Source: an uncultured Candidatus Melainabacteria bacterium (GTDB lineage: Bacteria; Cyanobacteriota; Vampirovibrionia; Gastranaerophilales; Gastranaerophilaceae). From it: DNA of 64,000 nt. The DNA is taken from assembly GCA_949927415.1 (NCBI GenBank), contig CATLFB010000003.1:248001-312000 (forward strand), written 5' to 3'. Under the pieces are notes generated by a model. The model made no database searches and was not told where the DNA came from. It saw only the letters and a program-made list of their open reading frames with translations. Every line of letters begins with the position of its first letter. The stretch's first letter is position 1. The translations under genes were made by a program, and so were the position numbers. Shown piece by piece: positions 1 to 8,191 of this stretch.

Positions 1-2
1 AT

Positions 3-617
3 ATGGGGCTTGCTTACAGGCAAAAAGCAATATATCAGGACAGCCGGAGAGAACATTCAATGGAATATCTTCAAAAGTCGATTGCCGCGTACAGGGAAGC
101 TGTAAAGATTCTAAAAAACAATTATGATGCATATTATAATCTTGGCCTTGCATATCATCTTTATGGCGATAACAATAATGCCGGCCTTGCGTATTGCAAG
201 GCTATTGAAACGGAGCCTATGAATTATGAGGCGCATTACAATCTGGCTATTCTTTTACGCCATTTGAAATACTATGAAGAATCTATTTCTGAAATGCAGA
301 AGGCAACGCTTCTTTTGACTGAAAAAGAAGGGCGTTCAAACAGACAGAGATATGTTTTCGATGTTTTGAACGATATTTCAAGGCGTTATATGGAAACAAA
401 AGACCACATGAACTATCTTGTGCAGAGAAATGTTTCCGAATCCGACTCAAAAACAGTTTCCGATATTGCGGCAAGTTCTGTAACTTATGTCAAAGGAACC
501 CTTGTTCTGTCAGATGAATTTGATAAAGCAATGCTTGAAAATTTCAAAACCTGCGCGGCTCATGATATTTTCGCTGAAGAAATTAACAACGAAAACGAAG
601 ATATTTTGTACAGATAA
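3..617 (+). CDS. TPR-repeat protein, 5' end outside window
   Basis: The visible 204 residues hold two or three tetratricopeptide repeats, with helices such as AYYNLGLAYHLYGD and AHYNLAILLRHLKYYEESI around residues 40-100, followed by a non-repetitive C-terminal domain rich in charged residues. The ATG at position 3 falls inside repeat-like sequence and has no visible ribosome binding site, so the true start is probably upstream of the window. TPR proteins are protein-interaction scaffolds; the specific partner cannot be read from sequence. It converges on the sugar permease genes. Two other TPR genes occur in this window (39253 and 46146), but this one has a distinct tail. Confidence is high for the fold and low for the role. 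Confidence 0.8.
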   Translation: MGLAYRQKAIYQDSRREHSMEYLQKSIAAYREAVKILKNNYDAYYNLGLAYHLYGDNNNAGLAYCKAIETEPMNYEAHYNLAILLRHLKYYEESISEMQKATLLLTEKEGRSNRQRYVFDVLNDISRRYMETKDHMNYLVQRNVSESDSKTVSDIAASSVTYVKGTLVLSDEFDKAMLENFKTCAAHDIFAEEINNENEDILYR

Positions 618-709
618 TTTTGATTTTTGGGGCGTAAGGCTTGAGCGCAGATGAATTTTGTTTTACCACTGCAAATTTAGCGTTTGATACAAATTTTTTA
701 TTGCAATAA

Positions 710-1552
710 TCAGCCTTTAACAGCTCCGTCGTTTTCGCCTGAGATGAAATATTTTTGCATGCTTAAGAAAAAAATAATAATCGGAATAGTCGCCAATATC
801 GAACCTGCCGCGATAAATCTCCAGTTTGAAGAGAACATTCCCTGCAAATTGTTTACGCCCACAGGCAGCGTGTACATTGTTTCTTTTGTCAAAACAATGC
901 TCGGCCACAAAAATTCTCCCCAGCTTCCGATGAATGTAAAAATCGCAAGTACCGCAAGCGAAGGTTTTACCATCGGCAAAAGAACTTTTGTAAAAATCTG
1001 AAAAACATTACACCCGTCAACGATTGCCGCCTCTTCCATTTCTTTCGGAATTCCCAAAAACGCCTGACGCATTAAGAAAATCCCGAAAGCACTTACCGCA
1101 AAAGGCATTATCAGCCCGACAAATCCCGCGAAATTGTTCACGCTGTCAATCAGATGAAGTTTCAATGTTATCAGATAAACCGGAAGCATGATTGCCTGAA
1201 AGGGAATCATTATCGTTGCAAGGATTGCAAAGAAAGTTATTTTCTTCCCGCGAAATTCCATTCTCGCAAGCGGATAACCCGCCATTGCCGAAAGAATCAA
1301 GTTCAAAAAAACCGTTCCGCCTGCCACAATCATGGAATTTACAAAATACCTGATAAAATCAACTTTTTGCCACACGCCTGTGTAATTTGCAAAAGTAAAA
1401 TCTTTCGGGATAATTGTTGGCGGATATGCAAAAATGTTTTCGCTGTTTCCTTTTAATGACGTTGAAATCAGCCAGATAAAAGGGAATATCGACAACAGCG
1501 ATACGCCGATTAAAATTGCATGTGTTGAAAGTTTTTCGATTAATTTTTTCAT
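710..1552 (-). CDS. sugar ABC transporter permease, MalG type (CUT1)
   Basis: This 280-residue inner-membrane protein has about six hydrophobic segments and the cytoplasmic EAA loop (EMEEAAIVDGCNVFQIF, about residues 180-200) that docks the ATPase in binding-protein-dependent importers. Length and motif match the MalG/UgpE/LacG permease family for carbohydrates. It lies 62 bases downstream of a MalF-type permease on the same strand, so the two probably form a heterodimer. No ATPase or solute-binding protein is encoded nearby, so the cluster is either split or continues elsewhere with a shared MsmK-like ATPase. The sugar cannot be inferred. The gene ends in TGA. Confidence 0.9.
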   Translation of the reverse strand: MKKLIEKLSTHAILIGVSLLSIFPFIWLISTSLKGNSENIFAYPPTIIPKDFTFANYTGVWQKVDFIRYFVNSMIVAGGTVFLNLILSAMAGYPLARMEFRGKKITFFAILATIMIPFQAIMLPVYLITLKLHLIDSVNNFAGFVGLIMPFAVSAFGIFLMRQAFLGIPKEMEEAAIVDGCNVFQIFTKVLLPMVKPSLAVLAIFTFIGSWGEFLWPSIVLTKETMYTLPVGVNNLQGMFSSNWRFIAAGSILATIPIIIFFLSMQKYFISGENDGAVKG

Positions 1553-1614
1553 ATATTTTTACCCGTCGGATTTTATCTTTCGCCCGTAAGTTCTTTTAGC
1601 GCGCCAAGATAATT

Positions 1615-2487
1615 TTAAATCTGGTACTTTTTCCTTTCAAAAAATAACACGTTCACAAGCGAAAGAGCAAGAACTATTATCAAAAGCACAACCGCCATTG
1701 CAGAAGCAAATCCTAAATCCAGATTTTCAAACGCCCTTTCATAAATATAATAAACAATTGTTTTGCTGGAATTTAAAGGTCCGCCTTTTGTCATAACATA
1801 AATTTCCGCGAATACTTTCATCGCAGAAATCGCGCTGATTGTTGTGACAAGCGCAATCGTCGGCATTATATGCGGAATTGTTACGGTCAAATGTTTTCTG
1901 AAAAATCCGGCTCCATCTATATCACATGCTTCGTAAAGTTCTTTGGGTACGCTCATTAAAGCCGCAAGATAAATCATCATGTAATACCCGATTCCCTTCC
2001 AAATCGTTACGATAATCACCGAATACAAAGCCCAATTGGGATCTGTCAGCCAGCCGATTCTCTGAAATCCGAGGCTTGTTACAATGTAATTCAGAATTCC
2101 TTCATCTGCAAAAAGCCACTTGAAGGCAATTGCCGCAACGACAATCGACACAATTACCGGAATATAAATTAGAATTTTGTATAACGTAATTCCCCTGATT
2201 TTCTGGTTTAAAAGTATTGCCAGAAACAAAGGCACGATAGCCAGAACCGGAACTGCCGCAAAAAGATATATAAATGTATTAAATAAAACTTTATAGAAAA
2301 CCGGACTTTTGAAAAGTTTTATGTAATTATCAAGCCCTGCAAAATTCGCGGAATAAAGGCTGTTTGAATAATCCTGAAAGCTTAACACAAAGGTGTGAAA
2401 AAACGGGATAAAAAAGAAAATTATTAACACAACCGCCGCCGGCAGTAGAAATAAATACGGTGCATATTTCCCATAATACTTAAACAT
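1615..2487 (-). CDS. sugar ABC transporter permease, MalF/UgpA type
   Basis: The 290-residue product has a hydrophobic N-terminal segment (YLFLLPAAVVLIIFFFIPFF), five further membrane spans and an EAA loop (ELYEACDIDGAGFFRKH, about residues 190-210). This matches the first permease of CUT1 sugar importers and pairs with the MalG-type gene just downstream. The start at 2487 is supported by the conserved N-terminus, although no clear Shine-Dalgarno precedes it. The upstream side is a decayed repeat array rather than a binding-protein gene, which is where one would normally be expected. Rearrangement by the repeats may have removed it, but that is inference. Confidence 0.9.
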   Translation of the reverse strand: MFKYYGKYAPYLFLLPAAVVLIIFFFIPFFHTFVLSFQDYSNSLYSANFAGLDNYIKLFKSPVFYKVLFNTFIYLFAAVPVLAIVPLFLAILLNQKIRGITLYKILIYIPVIVSIVVAAIAFKWLFADEGILNYIVTSLGFQRIGWLTDPNWALYSVIIVTIWKGIGYYMMIYLAALMSVPKELYEACDIDGAGFFRKHLTVTIPHIMPTIALVTTISAISAMKVFAEIYVMTKGGPLNSSKTIVYYIYERAFENLDLGFASAMAVVLLIIVLALSLVNVLFFERKKYQI

Positions 2488-2522
2488 AGGGTAATTATTG
2501 CACTATTATACCACTGAGTCAA

Positions 2523-2688
2523 GGTGCTACGCACGTAGATACATTGGGTCTGAATGAGATGATAGGCGCTTTTGGATGAATCAGACAAGGAAGTGCGGAA
2601 TTAGGAAAGATGCGCTTTAAGCCGCCAACGTCATCTGACTACACCTGCAAAATCCGACTAAAATCATGACATCCCCTCTCCTGGCAGA
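2523..2688 (+). repeat. direct repeat, copy A (166 bases)
   Basis: The unit opens with a small inverted repeat (CTACGCACGTAG), continues through ACATTGGGTCTG and ends with CATGACATCCCCTCTCCTGG followed by CAGAG. Copy B follows directly at the same period. The ACATTGGGTCTG core also occurs in the leader of the prepilin-like gene near 20.1 kb, linking the two loci. Confidence 0.75.
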
Positions 2689-2855
2689 GGTGCTACACAC
2701 GTAGACACATTGGAACCGGATTAGGTGAAGGGTGCTTTTGCAATGATTAGGCGAGTAAGTGGAGAATTAGGAAAGAGGCGCTTGGGGCGGCCATCGTCCT
2801 CAGGCTACACCTGCAAAATTCAACGAAAATCATGACATCCCCTCTCCTGGTAGAG
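2689..2855 (+). repeat. direct repeat, copy B
   Basis: It aligns end to end with copy A: the opening CTACACACGTAG, the internal GAATTAGGAAAGA, the CTACACCTGCAAAAT block and the closing CATGACATCCCCTCTCCTGG are conserved, while the middle has diverged. The right end runs into a perfect hairpin (arms 2839-2848 and 2854-2863). Confidence 0.75.
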
Positions 2856-2863
2856 GAGAGGGG
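2839..2863. other. perfect 10-bp hairpin at repeat edge
   Basis: CCCCTCTCCT pairs with AGGAGAGGGG across the five-base loop GGTAG. There is no T-run on either side, so it is a structural boundary of the repeat rather than a convincing terminator. Confidence 0.6.
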
Positions 2864-2906
2864 AGGATTTCTTAACGAGCCGGGGCGAGTTTAGAAATTC
2901 GGGTGA

Positions 2907-2960
2907 GGTACTACGCATGCGACATATAGAAGCAGAATTAGAATAAAAGCATACTTTTGC
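2907..2960 (+). repeat. degenerate third copy of the repeat start
   Basis: CTACGCATGCGACATATAGAAG followed by CAGAATTAGAATAAAAGC resembles the first 50 bases of copies A and B with several mismatches. The resemblance ends near 2960, where an unrelated inverted repeat (GCAAGAATTCT) begins. Confidence 0.4.
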
Positions 2961-3112
2961 AAGAATTCTTTACACCAATCCGAAATCAGCCCTGTGACGC
3001 TGGTAGAGAATTCTTGCAAGACTCAGCAAAATCGATTCGCGGCTCGAAATCTCCGCTGATGCGTCAAAATAGCAAAATCAACTTAATTTGACTCCCCCGA
3101 CCGGCAACCCCC

Positions 3113-3334
3113 TCAATCCTTAAATGTTAACAACGTGTCAATCTCAACCCCGAGCGCATTAGCTAATTCCAAAATCTTTCCCAAAGACATATTCTGCCGT
3201 CCGCACTCAATGCATGCAACGTAATTCGGATTTACATCCAGAATCTCCGCAAATTTTTCCTGCGTCAAGTCCTTTTTTATACGCTCTATTTTTACGTTTT
3301 TTCCGAATCTTTTAAGTAAAGATGATTTATCCAT
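3113..3334 (-). CDS. Xre-family HTH transcriptional regulator
   Basis: This 73-residue protein is a single Cro/C1-type helix-turn-helix domain: GKNVKIERIKKDLTQEKFAE, then NPNYVACIECGRQNMS as the recognition helix region, and a closing helix ending ALGVEIDTLLTF. It lacks any effector domain and is the size of stand-alone phage-type or plasmid-type regulators. It is divergent from the giant prepilin gene, and the shared region carries two palindromes, so control of that gene and of itself is plausible. The start codon lies 8 bases after a TATAAT box (3343-3348) with no Shine-Dalgarno, suggesting a leaderless transcript. Confidence 0.88.
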   Translation of the reverse strand: MDKSSLLKRFGKNVKIERIKKDLTQEKFAEILDVNPNYVACIECGRQNMSLGKILELANALGVEIDTLLTFKD

Positions 3335-3354
3335 TAGTTATCATTATATAAACC

Positions 3355-3383
3355 TTGACTTATTACTAATAGTAATTTATAAT
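3355..3383 (+). promoter_or_regulatory. promoter of the giant prepilin gene
   Basis: TTGACT at 3355-3360 and TATAAT at 3378-3383 are separated by exactly 17 bases. The spacer contains a 13-base palindrome (3363-3375), a likely repressor site. Transcription would start near 3390, giving a leader of about 130 bases. Confidence 0.8.
3363..3375. promoter_or_regulatory. palindromic operator candidate in promoter spacer
   Basis: TTACTAATAGTAA is a perfect dyad around a central base. It sits between the -35 and -10 boxes of the plus-strand promoter and close upstream of the -10 box of the divergent Xre gene, the expected place for an autoregulating Cro/C1-type repressor. Confidence 0.6.
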
Positions 3384-3392
3384 ATATATTAT

Positions 3393-3410
3393 TATATGTT
3401 ATAACATATA
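3393..3410. promoter_or_regulatory. 18-base perfect palindrome at the transcript start
   Basis: TATATGTTATAACATATA is an uninterrupted 18-base dyad just downstream of the predicted start point of the prepilin transcript. It could be a second operator or the first hairpin of the leader RNA. Confidence 0.55.
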
Positions 3411-3520
3411 GTATGGTTTGTTTTTAATCTTCTAAATTTCACAATAACCTGAAAATAAACCCTGCACGACAGTCTATAAGGCAATTCTGAAAGATAAAAC
3501 ATATTATAAGGTGGATGAGT

Positions 3521-6340
3521 ATGAAAAACTTCGTAAAACCCGGTGCGTTTTCACTTGTTGAAGCTATGATGCTTCTATTGATAGTATCCCTGATGCTGGC
3601 ATCAGGTGTAACTGTAGTTTCTAAAAAACATTTGAAGGTTCCAAAAATGGCGATGCATGGTGCTTACATGTGCTATTACCTGGACGGGCGCCTTCATGAA
3701 GAAAAATACGTTGGTTCCGGATTGGACAAAAAGATTCTTGATAGAGATGTCACCGAATGCAGATTTACGCCTCCTGAAAAAGCAGGCTATATGTACATTC
3801 AAGCTACATCCGGCGGTGGCGGCGGCGGAGATTCGGGCTATCATGGCGGACGATTGGAAGTTTATGAATCAAAAACAGAAGTTCTGTCGCCTTTTGGAAT
3901 CACTCAAGGTCTTCTTGATTTGAAAGGCATTAGTGTCAGTGAACTGGAAAGCTTCGGAGGTAAGATTTGGGCTTACGCCAACGCAACAGGGAAAAATCTG
4001 ACCAAGCCCGGCGGAGATGCAGGGGATGGTGGTGATGTTTATTATATCGAACAAGATTGTTCGGAAGCCTGTCTTGTAAACAGGGAATGGAAATATACAG
4101 GCTCCGACGAAAAAAAATGCTCCTGTACTTCCGGAAAAAAGTATTCAGATCTTTATACATATAATTATTCGTATGACTGTAGTTATTGGGACACTGAATC
4201 TTGTACCGGAACAAATTGTGATCATTGTGATTCTTATAAAACAGAACCCTGTTCTGGACCTGAGTGTGACGTTTGTAACAATTGGCAAAATACCGACGAT
4301 GAGGGGAAATATTCATATCACTTTAAATGCAAGTCAGGGTATAATAAAACAACTTATTGTGAAGACGGATATAATGATGTTTATGTTCCTGATACCTGTT
4401 ATGATACATGCACAAATGAAAAAAATGTACCTGTTAGCGCATCTTGTGCGGAAACCGATTACAGTAACCTAACAGTTCAAACAAAAGACACTTATGCTCA
4501 GGATACAGGCTATAATCCTCCTTACAGAATGGATTACAAAACCGGTTGTACAACTTGTACAAAACCGCAATTAACTGTTGCAAAAGAAAAGGACGAACGT
4601 AAGGTGCTTAGAGACGAATCTCCGAAATATGACATTTGCAACTATGGCAACACCAGTATTTTCACGGGCGTCAGTGATGGCATATTCGGGTCTTTCATCA
4701 TTGGTTATGACCCTGTTGATGTAACTTGCAACACAGATGCTGTAACAAAGGCTTTTGGGTTAGATTTATACCCGATTGGTGGCGGACAAGCTGCTATAGC
4801 TGAGGTTGTTATAAAAGCGACATCTGATGTTTTTGATAAAAAATATGAATATCTTAAAACTGAGGATTTAGGTTTGGATGCTGCTTTTGGTAATTCCTGT
4901 ACCAACATTGTCGGAGGAACCTGTAAGAATTCAACTAAAAATAATACCTCATTTAAAAATCCCGTAACAGGAAATAGTTTTCCGACGACAAAATCGCTTC
5001 CGACAGACTGCAACCTTGTATCAAACTGGACGACTAAAGATGGTGAGCAGGGCTGTGATGGAAAAAATACTTATGGAACACCAACACATACCACGAAAGA
5101 GTATCCTATATATACAAGCTGCCGTTGTAATAAGAATAATTCCGACGGAAGTGAATGTATGTATAATTTCAGCCAGGTTTCTGATGAAAATAAACGCTGT
5201 ATGTACATTCCGCAGGTTGTAAAAGGCGGCATTGGCGGTACCGGAAGAAAATGCCGAACAAACGATGTAAAAGCCGGCTTAGGTCGGAAGTTCATAGCCA
5301 AATCGGATGTTATTCCGGGAACAAGAGGTACTGATAAAAATTGTACAAATTCCGGGTATATGCCTCTTTATACTAAGGCACAATGGAACAATCAGCTGGG
5401 CAACTGTTTTGCAGATAATGGTACAGATTCCATTGGTTCAGCAAGCGTAAACCTGAACGGCGATATCTGTGAAGTAAATATGGAACCCCCAACTAAGGGT
5501 CAAGGCGCAAGAAAAACAACCGCAGGCGGAACCATTCCAACAGCCGGCCAAAATGCCCCTGTCAATGGTAGCGGGCGCCAGAAAGGAACAATTAGCGGCG
5601 GCAATGAGAATTTTGTTCCATGTGGCGAAAACCATGTAGGATATTGCCTTGTACGCAGTGCCGGCGGAACAACAGAAAACGGAAAATACACCTATAAATA
5701 TACCTGGAACACCAACTATCTCCAATACGGCAAAGGCGGTAAAGCCGGCGGTTACAACAGCAGAGTGATTAGAACAATTAGAGACAGTGAATTCCTGATT
5801 AATCCCGGACACGGAGGTAAAGGTGGTGCTGAAGGCACAGGCGATGCAGGTGAAAACGGCGGTGACACAACTGTTCAATTCATAACATCAAACGGTGATG
5901 CTGCCCAAACTATCCTGTTTATTCAGGGCGGAGCCGGCGGAACTGGCGGTCACGTATTCCCGACGGAAGACCTTCCGAAGTGGTTCCCGGGCGGGGATTT
6001 CTACATACACAAAAACGGCACCCCCGGTGAAGTAGCAATTAAGACAAATTTCAAGGCAAATATAATGAACCTTGTATTACCGATGCCGACGAATGAGGAC
6101 GACAAGCTTTCTCAGTGGCTGAAGGCCTCCGGTGATGGCGGCGACGGCGGCGGATCAAGAAACCACTGCTGGGCAAGTGAATGGCAGCGCTGGTTTGAAG
6201 GTCAGCGCGTAAAAGGTAACCTTGGCATGTATCTCGACGCTTCTGATATGGAAACCTATGGCTGCCGTAAAGGCGTATACTGGTCCGCAACACCTGTAGC
6301 TCGGGATGGCATTTCCGGTGTCGTAGTTATTACTTGGTAA
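3521..6340 (+). CDS. giant prepilin-like Gly/Cys-rich surface protein
   Basis: The 939-residue product begins with a short basic leader and a type IV prepilin segment, GAFSLVEAMM, followed by a hydrophobic stretch to about residue 30. If cleaved before Phe, the mature protein would have Glu at position 5 as in pilins. The rest is far larger than a pilin: a glycine-rich block (GGGGGGD near residue 100), a long cysteine-rich central part, more glycine-rich repeats (GGKGG, GGAGGTGG) at about 735-830 and a C-terminus ending GISGVVVITW. The start at 3521 is preferred over the ATG at 3515 because AAGGTGG (3508-3514) is correctly spaced only for 3521. It is probably exported and disulfide-stabilised; the function is unknown. 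The gene has its own promoter and faces the Xre regulator. Confidence 0.75.
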   Translation: MKNFVKPGAFSLVEAMMLLLIVSLMLASGVTVVSKKHLKVPKMAMHGAYMCYYLDGRLHEEKYVGSGLDKKILDRDVTECRFTPPEKAGYMYIQATSGGGGGGDSGYHGGRLEVYESKTEVLSPFGITQGLLDLKGISVSELESFGGKIWAYANATGKNLTKPGGDAGDGGDVYYIEQDCSEACLVNREWKYTGSDEKKCSCTSGKKYSDLYTYNYSYDCSYWDTESCTGTNCDHCDSYKTEPCSGPECDVCNNWQNTDDEGKYSYHFKCKSGYNKTTYCEDGYNDVYVPDTCYDTCTNEKNVPVSASCAETDYSNLTVQTKDTYAQDTGYNPPYRMDYKTGCTTCTKPQLTVAKEKDERKVLRDESPKYDICNYGNTSIFTGVSDGIFGSFIIGYDPVDVTCNTDAVTKAFGLDLYPIGGGQAAIAEVVIKATSDVFDKKYEYLKTEDLGLDAAFGNSCTNIVGGTCKNSTKNNTSFKNPVTGNSFPTTKSLPTDCNLVSNWTTKDGEQGCDGKNTYGTPTHTTKEYPIYTSCRCNKNNSDGSECMYNFSQVSDENKRCMYIPQVVKGGIGGTGRKCRTNDVKAGLGRKFIAKSDVIPGTRGTDKNCTNSGYMPLYTKAQWNNQLGNCFADNGTDSIGSASVNLNGDICEVNMEPPTKGQGARKTTAGGTIPTAGQNAPVNGSGRQKGTISGGNENFVPCGENHVGYCLVRSAGGTTENGKYTYKYTWNTNYLQYGKGGKAGGYNSRVIRTIRDSEFLINPGHGGKGGAEGTGDAGENGGDTTVQFITSNGDAAQTILFIQGGAGGTGGHVFPTEDLPKWFPGGDFYIHKNGTPGEVAIKTNFKANIMNLVLPMPTNEDDKLSQWLKASGDGGDGGGSRNHCWASEWQRWFEGQRVKGNLGMYLDASDMETYGCRKGVYWSATPVARDGISGVVVITW

Positions 6341-6386
6341 ATATGGACTAATTTGCAGTTAAGCTTTATATAATAAACTAATATCC

Positions 6387-6417
6387 GGGTATTGATTTTT
6401 CAGTACCCTTTTCTTTT
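6387..6417 (+). terminator. intrinsic terminator after the giant prepilin gene
   Basis: GGGTATTG pairs with CAGTACCC (one G-U pair) across ATTTTT and is followed by TTTTCTTTT. Confidence 0.85.
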
Positions 6418-6535
6418 GATTTCACTGCAGTTTGAAGTGAATTTTTCAGTGCGGATTCTAAAAAAGTCCTTGTATTTTGGTTTTGTTCCTGATAAAATTT
6501 TAACCATAGTACGAAATATAAAGAAGGGATATTTT

Positions 6536-8062
6536 ATGACAAAAAGAGTTTTATTGTGTATAATGGACGGCTGGGGAATCAGCAAATCACACCCCGAATA
6601 TGATGCGACAAAATTAGCAAATCCTGTTAATGTAGACAGGCTTGAAAAAGAAGAAAAGTTTATTAAAATCCATGCAGACGGTGAATACGTCGGACTTCCT
6701 GCAGGACAAATGGGTAACAGTGAAGTAGGCCATTTGAACCTTGGCGCCGGCCGCATTGTTTATCAGGAACTTTCAAAAATTAATAATTCAATCAAAGGCG
6801 GCGATTTCTTCAAAAGACAGGCTTTTTTGGATGCGATTGAACATGTAAAAGCTAATGACAGTGCACTTCATATCTACGGGCTTGCTTCTGAAGGCGGAGT
6901 TCACTCGGCTTTGGGACATATATTGGCATTAATCAAGCTTGCGGCTGATAACGGATTGAAAAAAGTTTATGTTCATGCGTTTCTGGATGGCCGTGACACG
7001 CCTCCGCAGAGCGCAATGACATTCTTGCAGCCGATTGAAGACGAACTTAAAAAATATGGTTTGCCTCAAATAGCAACTGTTTCCGGCAGATATTATGCGA
7101 TGGATCGCGACAATCGCTGGGACAGAGTTGAAAAAGCTTACAACGCATTGCTTTTAGGAGAAGGCGAAAAAGCGTCTTCGGCTGATGAAGCTATCAAAAT
7201 ATCTTACGAAAAAGGTAACAATGACGAATTTGTTCTTCCGACAATTATCGGCGGTGAAGAATCCAGAATTCATGATAATGATTCTGTTATTTTCTGGAAC
7301 TTCAGACCCGATAGAGCGCGTGAAATCACAAAAGCGGTTACTTTTGAAAACTTTGACGGATTTGAAAGAAAAGCTGTCAGAAAAAATATTTTCTATGTCT
7401 GCATGACCCAATACGATGAAACATTCCCGCTTTCAGTGGCGTTCGGTAAAGAACGCATGACAAATATTCTGGGCGATGTTTTGGAAGCAAACGGCGTTAA
7501 GCAATATAGAACGGCAGAAACTGAAAAATATGCGCATGTAACATTCTTCTTTAACGGCGGAGTTGAGGAGCCGCAGGAACATGAAACCCGTGTGCTTGTG
7601 GCATCTCCAAAAGTTGCAACTTACGATTTGCAGCCGGAAATGAGCGCAAATGAAGTTTGCGAAAATGTTTTAAAAGCAATTGATGACACTCAGTACGGAT
7701 TTATTTTAGTGAACTTTGCAAACCCTGATATGGTAGGGCATACCGGCGTTTTGGAAGCGGCAATCAAGGCTGACAAGATTGTTGATGAATGTGTCGGAAA
7801 AATTGCTGATGCCTGCAAAAAGCACGATATAATCATGCTTTTGACAGCCGACCATGGAAATTCTGAGGTTATGGTGAACCCGGAAAGCGGCAAACCAATG
7901 ACTGCGCACACAACAAACGAAGTTCCGTTTGTGCTGATTAATGCGCCAAAAGACATTGAGTTGAAAGAAACAGGCGCGTTGTGTAACATTGCCCCGACAA
8001 TACTTCAGTTGATGGGAATTGAGAAACCTGCTGAAATGGATTGCGAATCATTGATTAAATAA
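6536..8062 (+). CDS. gpmI: 2,3-bisphosphoglycerate-independent phosphoglycerate mutase
   Basis: The enzyme interconverts 3- and 2-phosphoglycerate in glycolysis using two Mn ions and a phosphoserine intermediate. The 508 residues match the family length. DGWG at 11-14 provides the first metal ligand, Ser62 in GNSEVGHLNLG is the phosphorylated serine, RYYAMDRDNRW supplies the substrate-binding region and TADHGNSE near the C-terminus holds further metal ligands. The frame is open further upstream, but the ATG at 6536 follows AAGAAGGGAT at good spacing and starts exactly at the family N-terminus (MTKRVLLCIMDGWG). It is transcribed alone after a terminator. Confidence 0.97.
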   Translation: MTKRVLLCIMDGWGISKSHPEYDATKLANPVNVDRLEKEEKFIKIHADGEYVGLPAGQMGNSEVGHLNLGAGRIVYQELSKINNSIKGGDFFKRQAFLDAIEHVKANDSALHIYGLASEGGVHSALGHILALIKLAADNGLKKVYVHAFLDGRDTPPQSAMTFLQPIEDELKKYGLPQIATVSGRYYAMDRDNRWDRVEKAYNALLLGEGEKASSADEAIKISYEKGNNDEFVLPTIIGGEESRIHDNDSVIFWNFRPDRAREITKAVTFENFDGFERKAVRKNIFYVCMTQYDETFPLSVAFGKERMTNILGDVLEANGVKQYRTAETEKYAHVTFFFNGGVEEPQEHETRVLVASPKVATYDLQPEMSANEVCENVLKAIDDTQYGFILVNFANPDMVGHTGVLEAAIKADKIVDECVGKIADACKKHDIIMLLTADHGNSEVMVNPESGKPMTAHTTNEVPFVLINAPKDIELKETGALCNIAPTILQLMGIEKPAEMDCESLIK

Positions 8063-8170
8063 GTGATGTGTGAAGAATGTGAGGTGTGAAGGTTCCGGAG
8101 GAAATTTTCAAATTTCAACACAATATAACGCCGAAATGAACTTTTCACCTTTCACTTCTCACTTTTCACC
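8063..8170. repeat. imperfect inverted repeat between gpmI and the helicase
   Basis: A GTG/GAAG-rich arm at 8063-8094 is imperfectly complementary to a TTTCACTTCTCAC-rich arm at 8139-8170, with a 44-base loop. The arms agree at roughly two thirds of positions. It may be a small non-coding repeat element; no gene lies inside. Confidence 0.45.
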
Positions 8171-8191
8171 CGACAAAAGGAAAAGATTACA

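Larger units (their letters stand above)
2488..3112. repeat. gene-free stretch holding a decayed repeat array
   Basis: This 625-base stretch has no credible gene on either strand. It contains two adjacent direct copies of a 166-base unit (2523-2688 and 2689-2855), a third degenerate partial copy from about 2907, a perfect 10-base-arm hairpin at 2839-2863, and a 13-base inverted repeat (2957-2969 with 3007-3019). Its base composition is richer in G+C than the neighbouring intergenic regions. The pattern suggests eroded repetitive or mobile DNA. Confidence 0.75.

Noticed and set aside
2488-3112. Remnant of an insertion sequence with transposase
   Set aside because: No reading frame with transposase motifs on either strand; only repeats remain.
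3390-3520. c-di-GMP riboswitch in the prepilin leader
   Set aside because: The leader is the right length and has a suggestive CCCTGCACGAC, but the conserved core and tetraloop pattern of class I or II could not be laid out.
5438-5878. Minus-strand frame of 146 codons in the giant prepilin gene
   Set aside because: Shadow of glycine/threonine-rich codons; no start signal and Cys/Ala/Thr composition unlike a protein of this genome.
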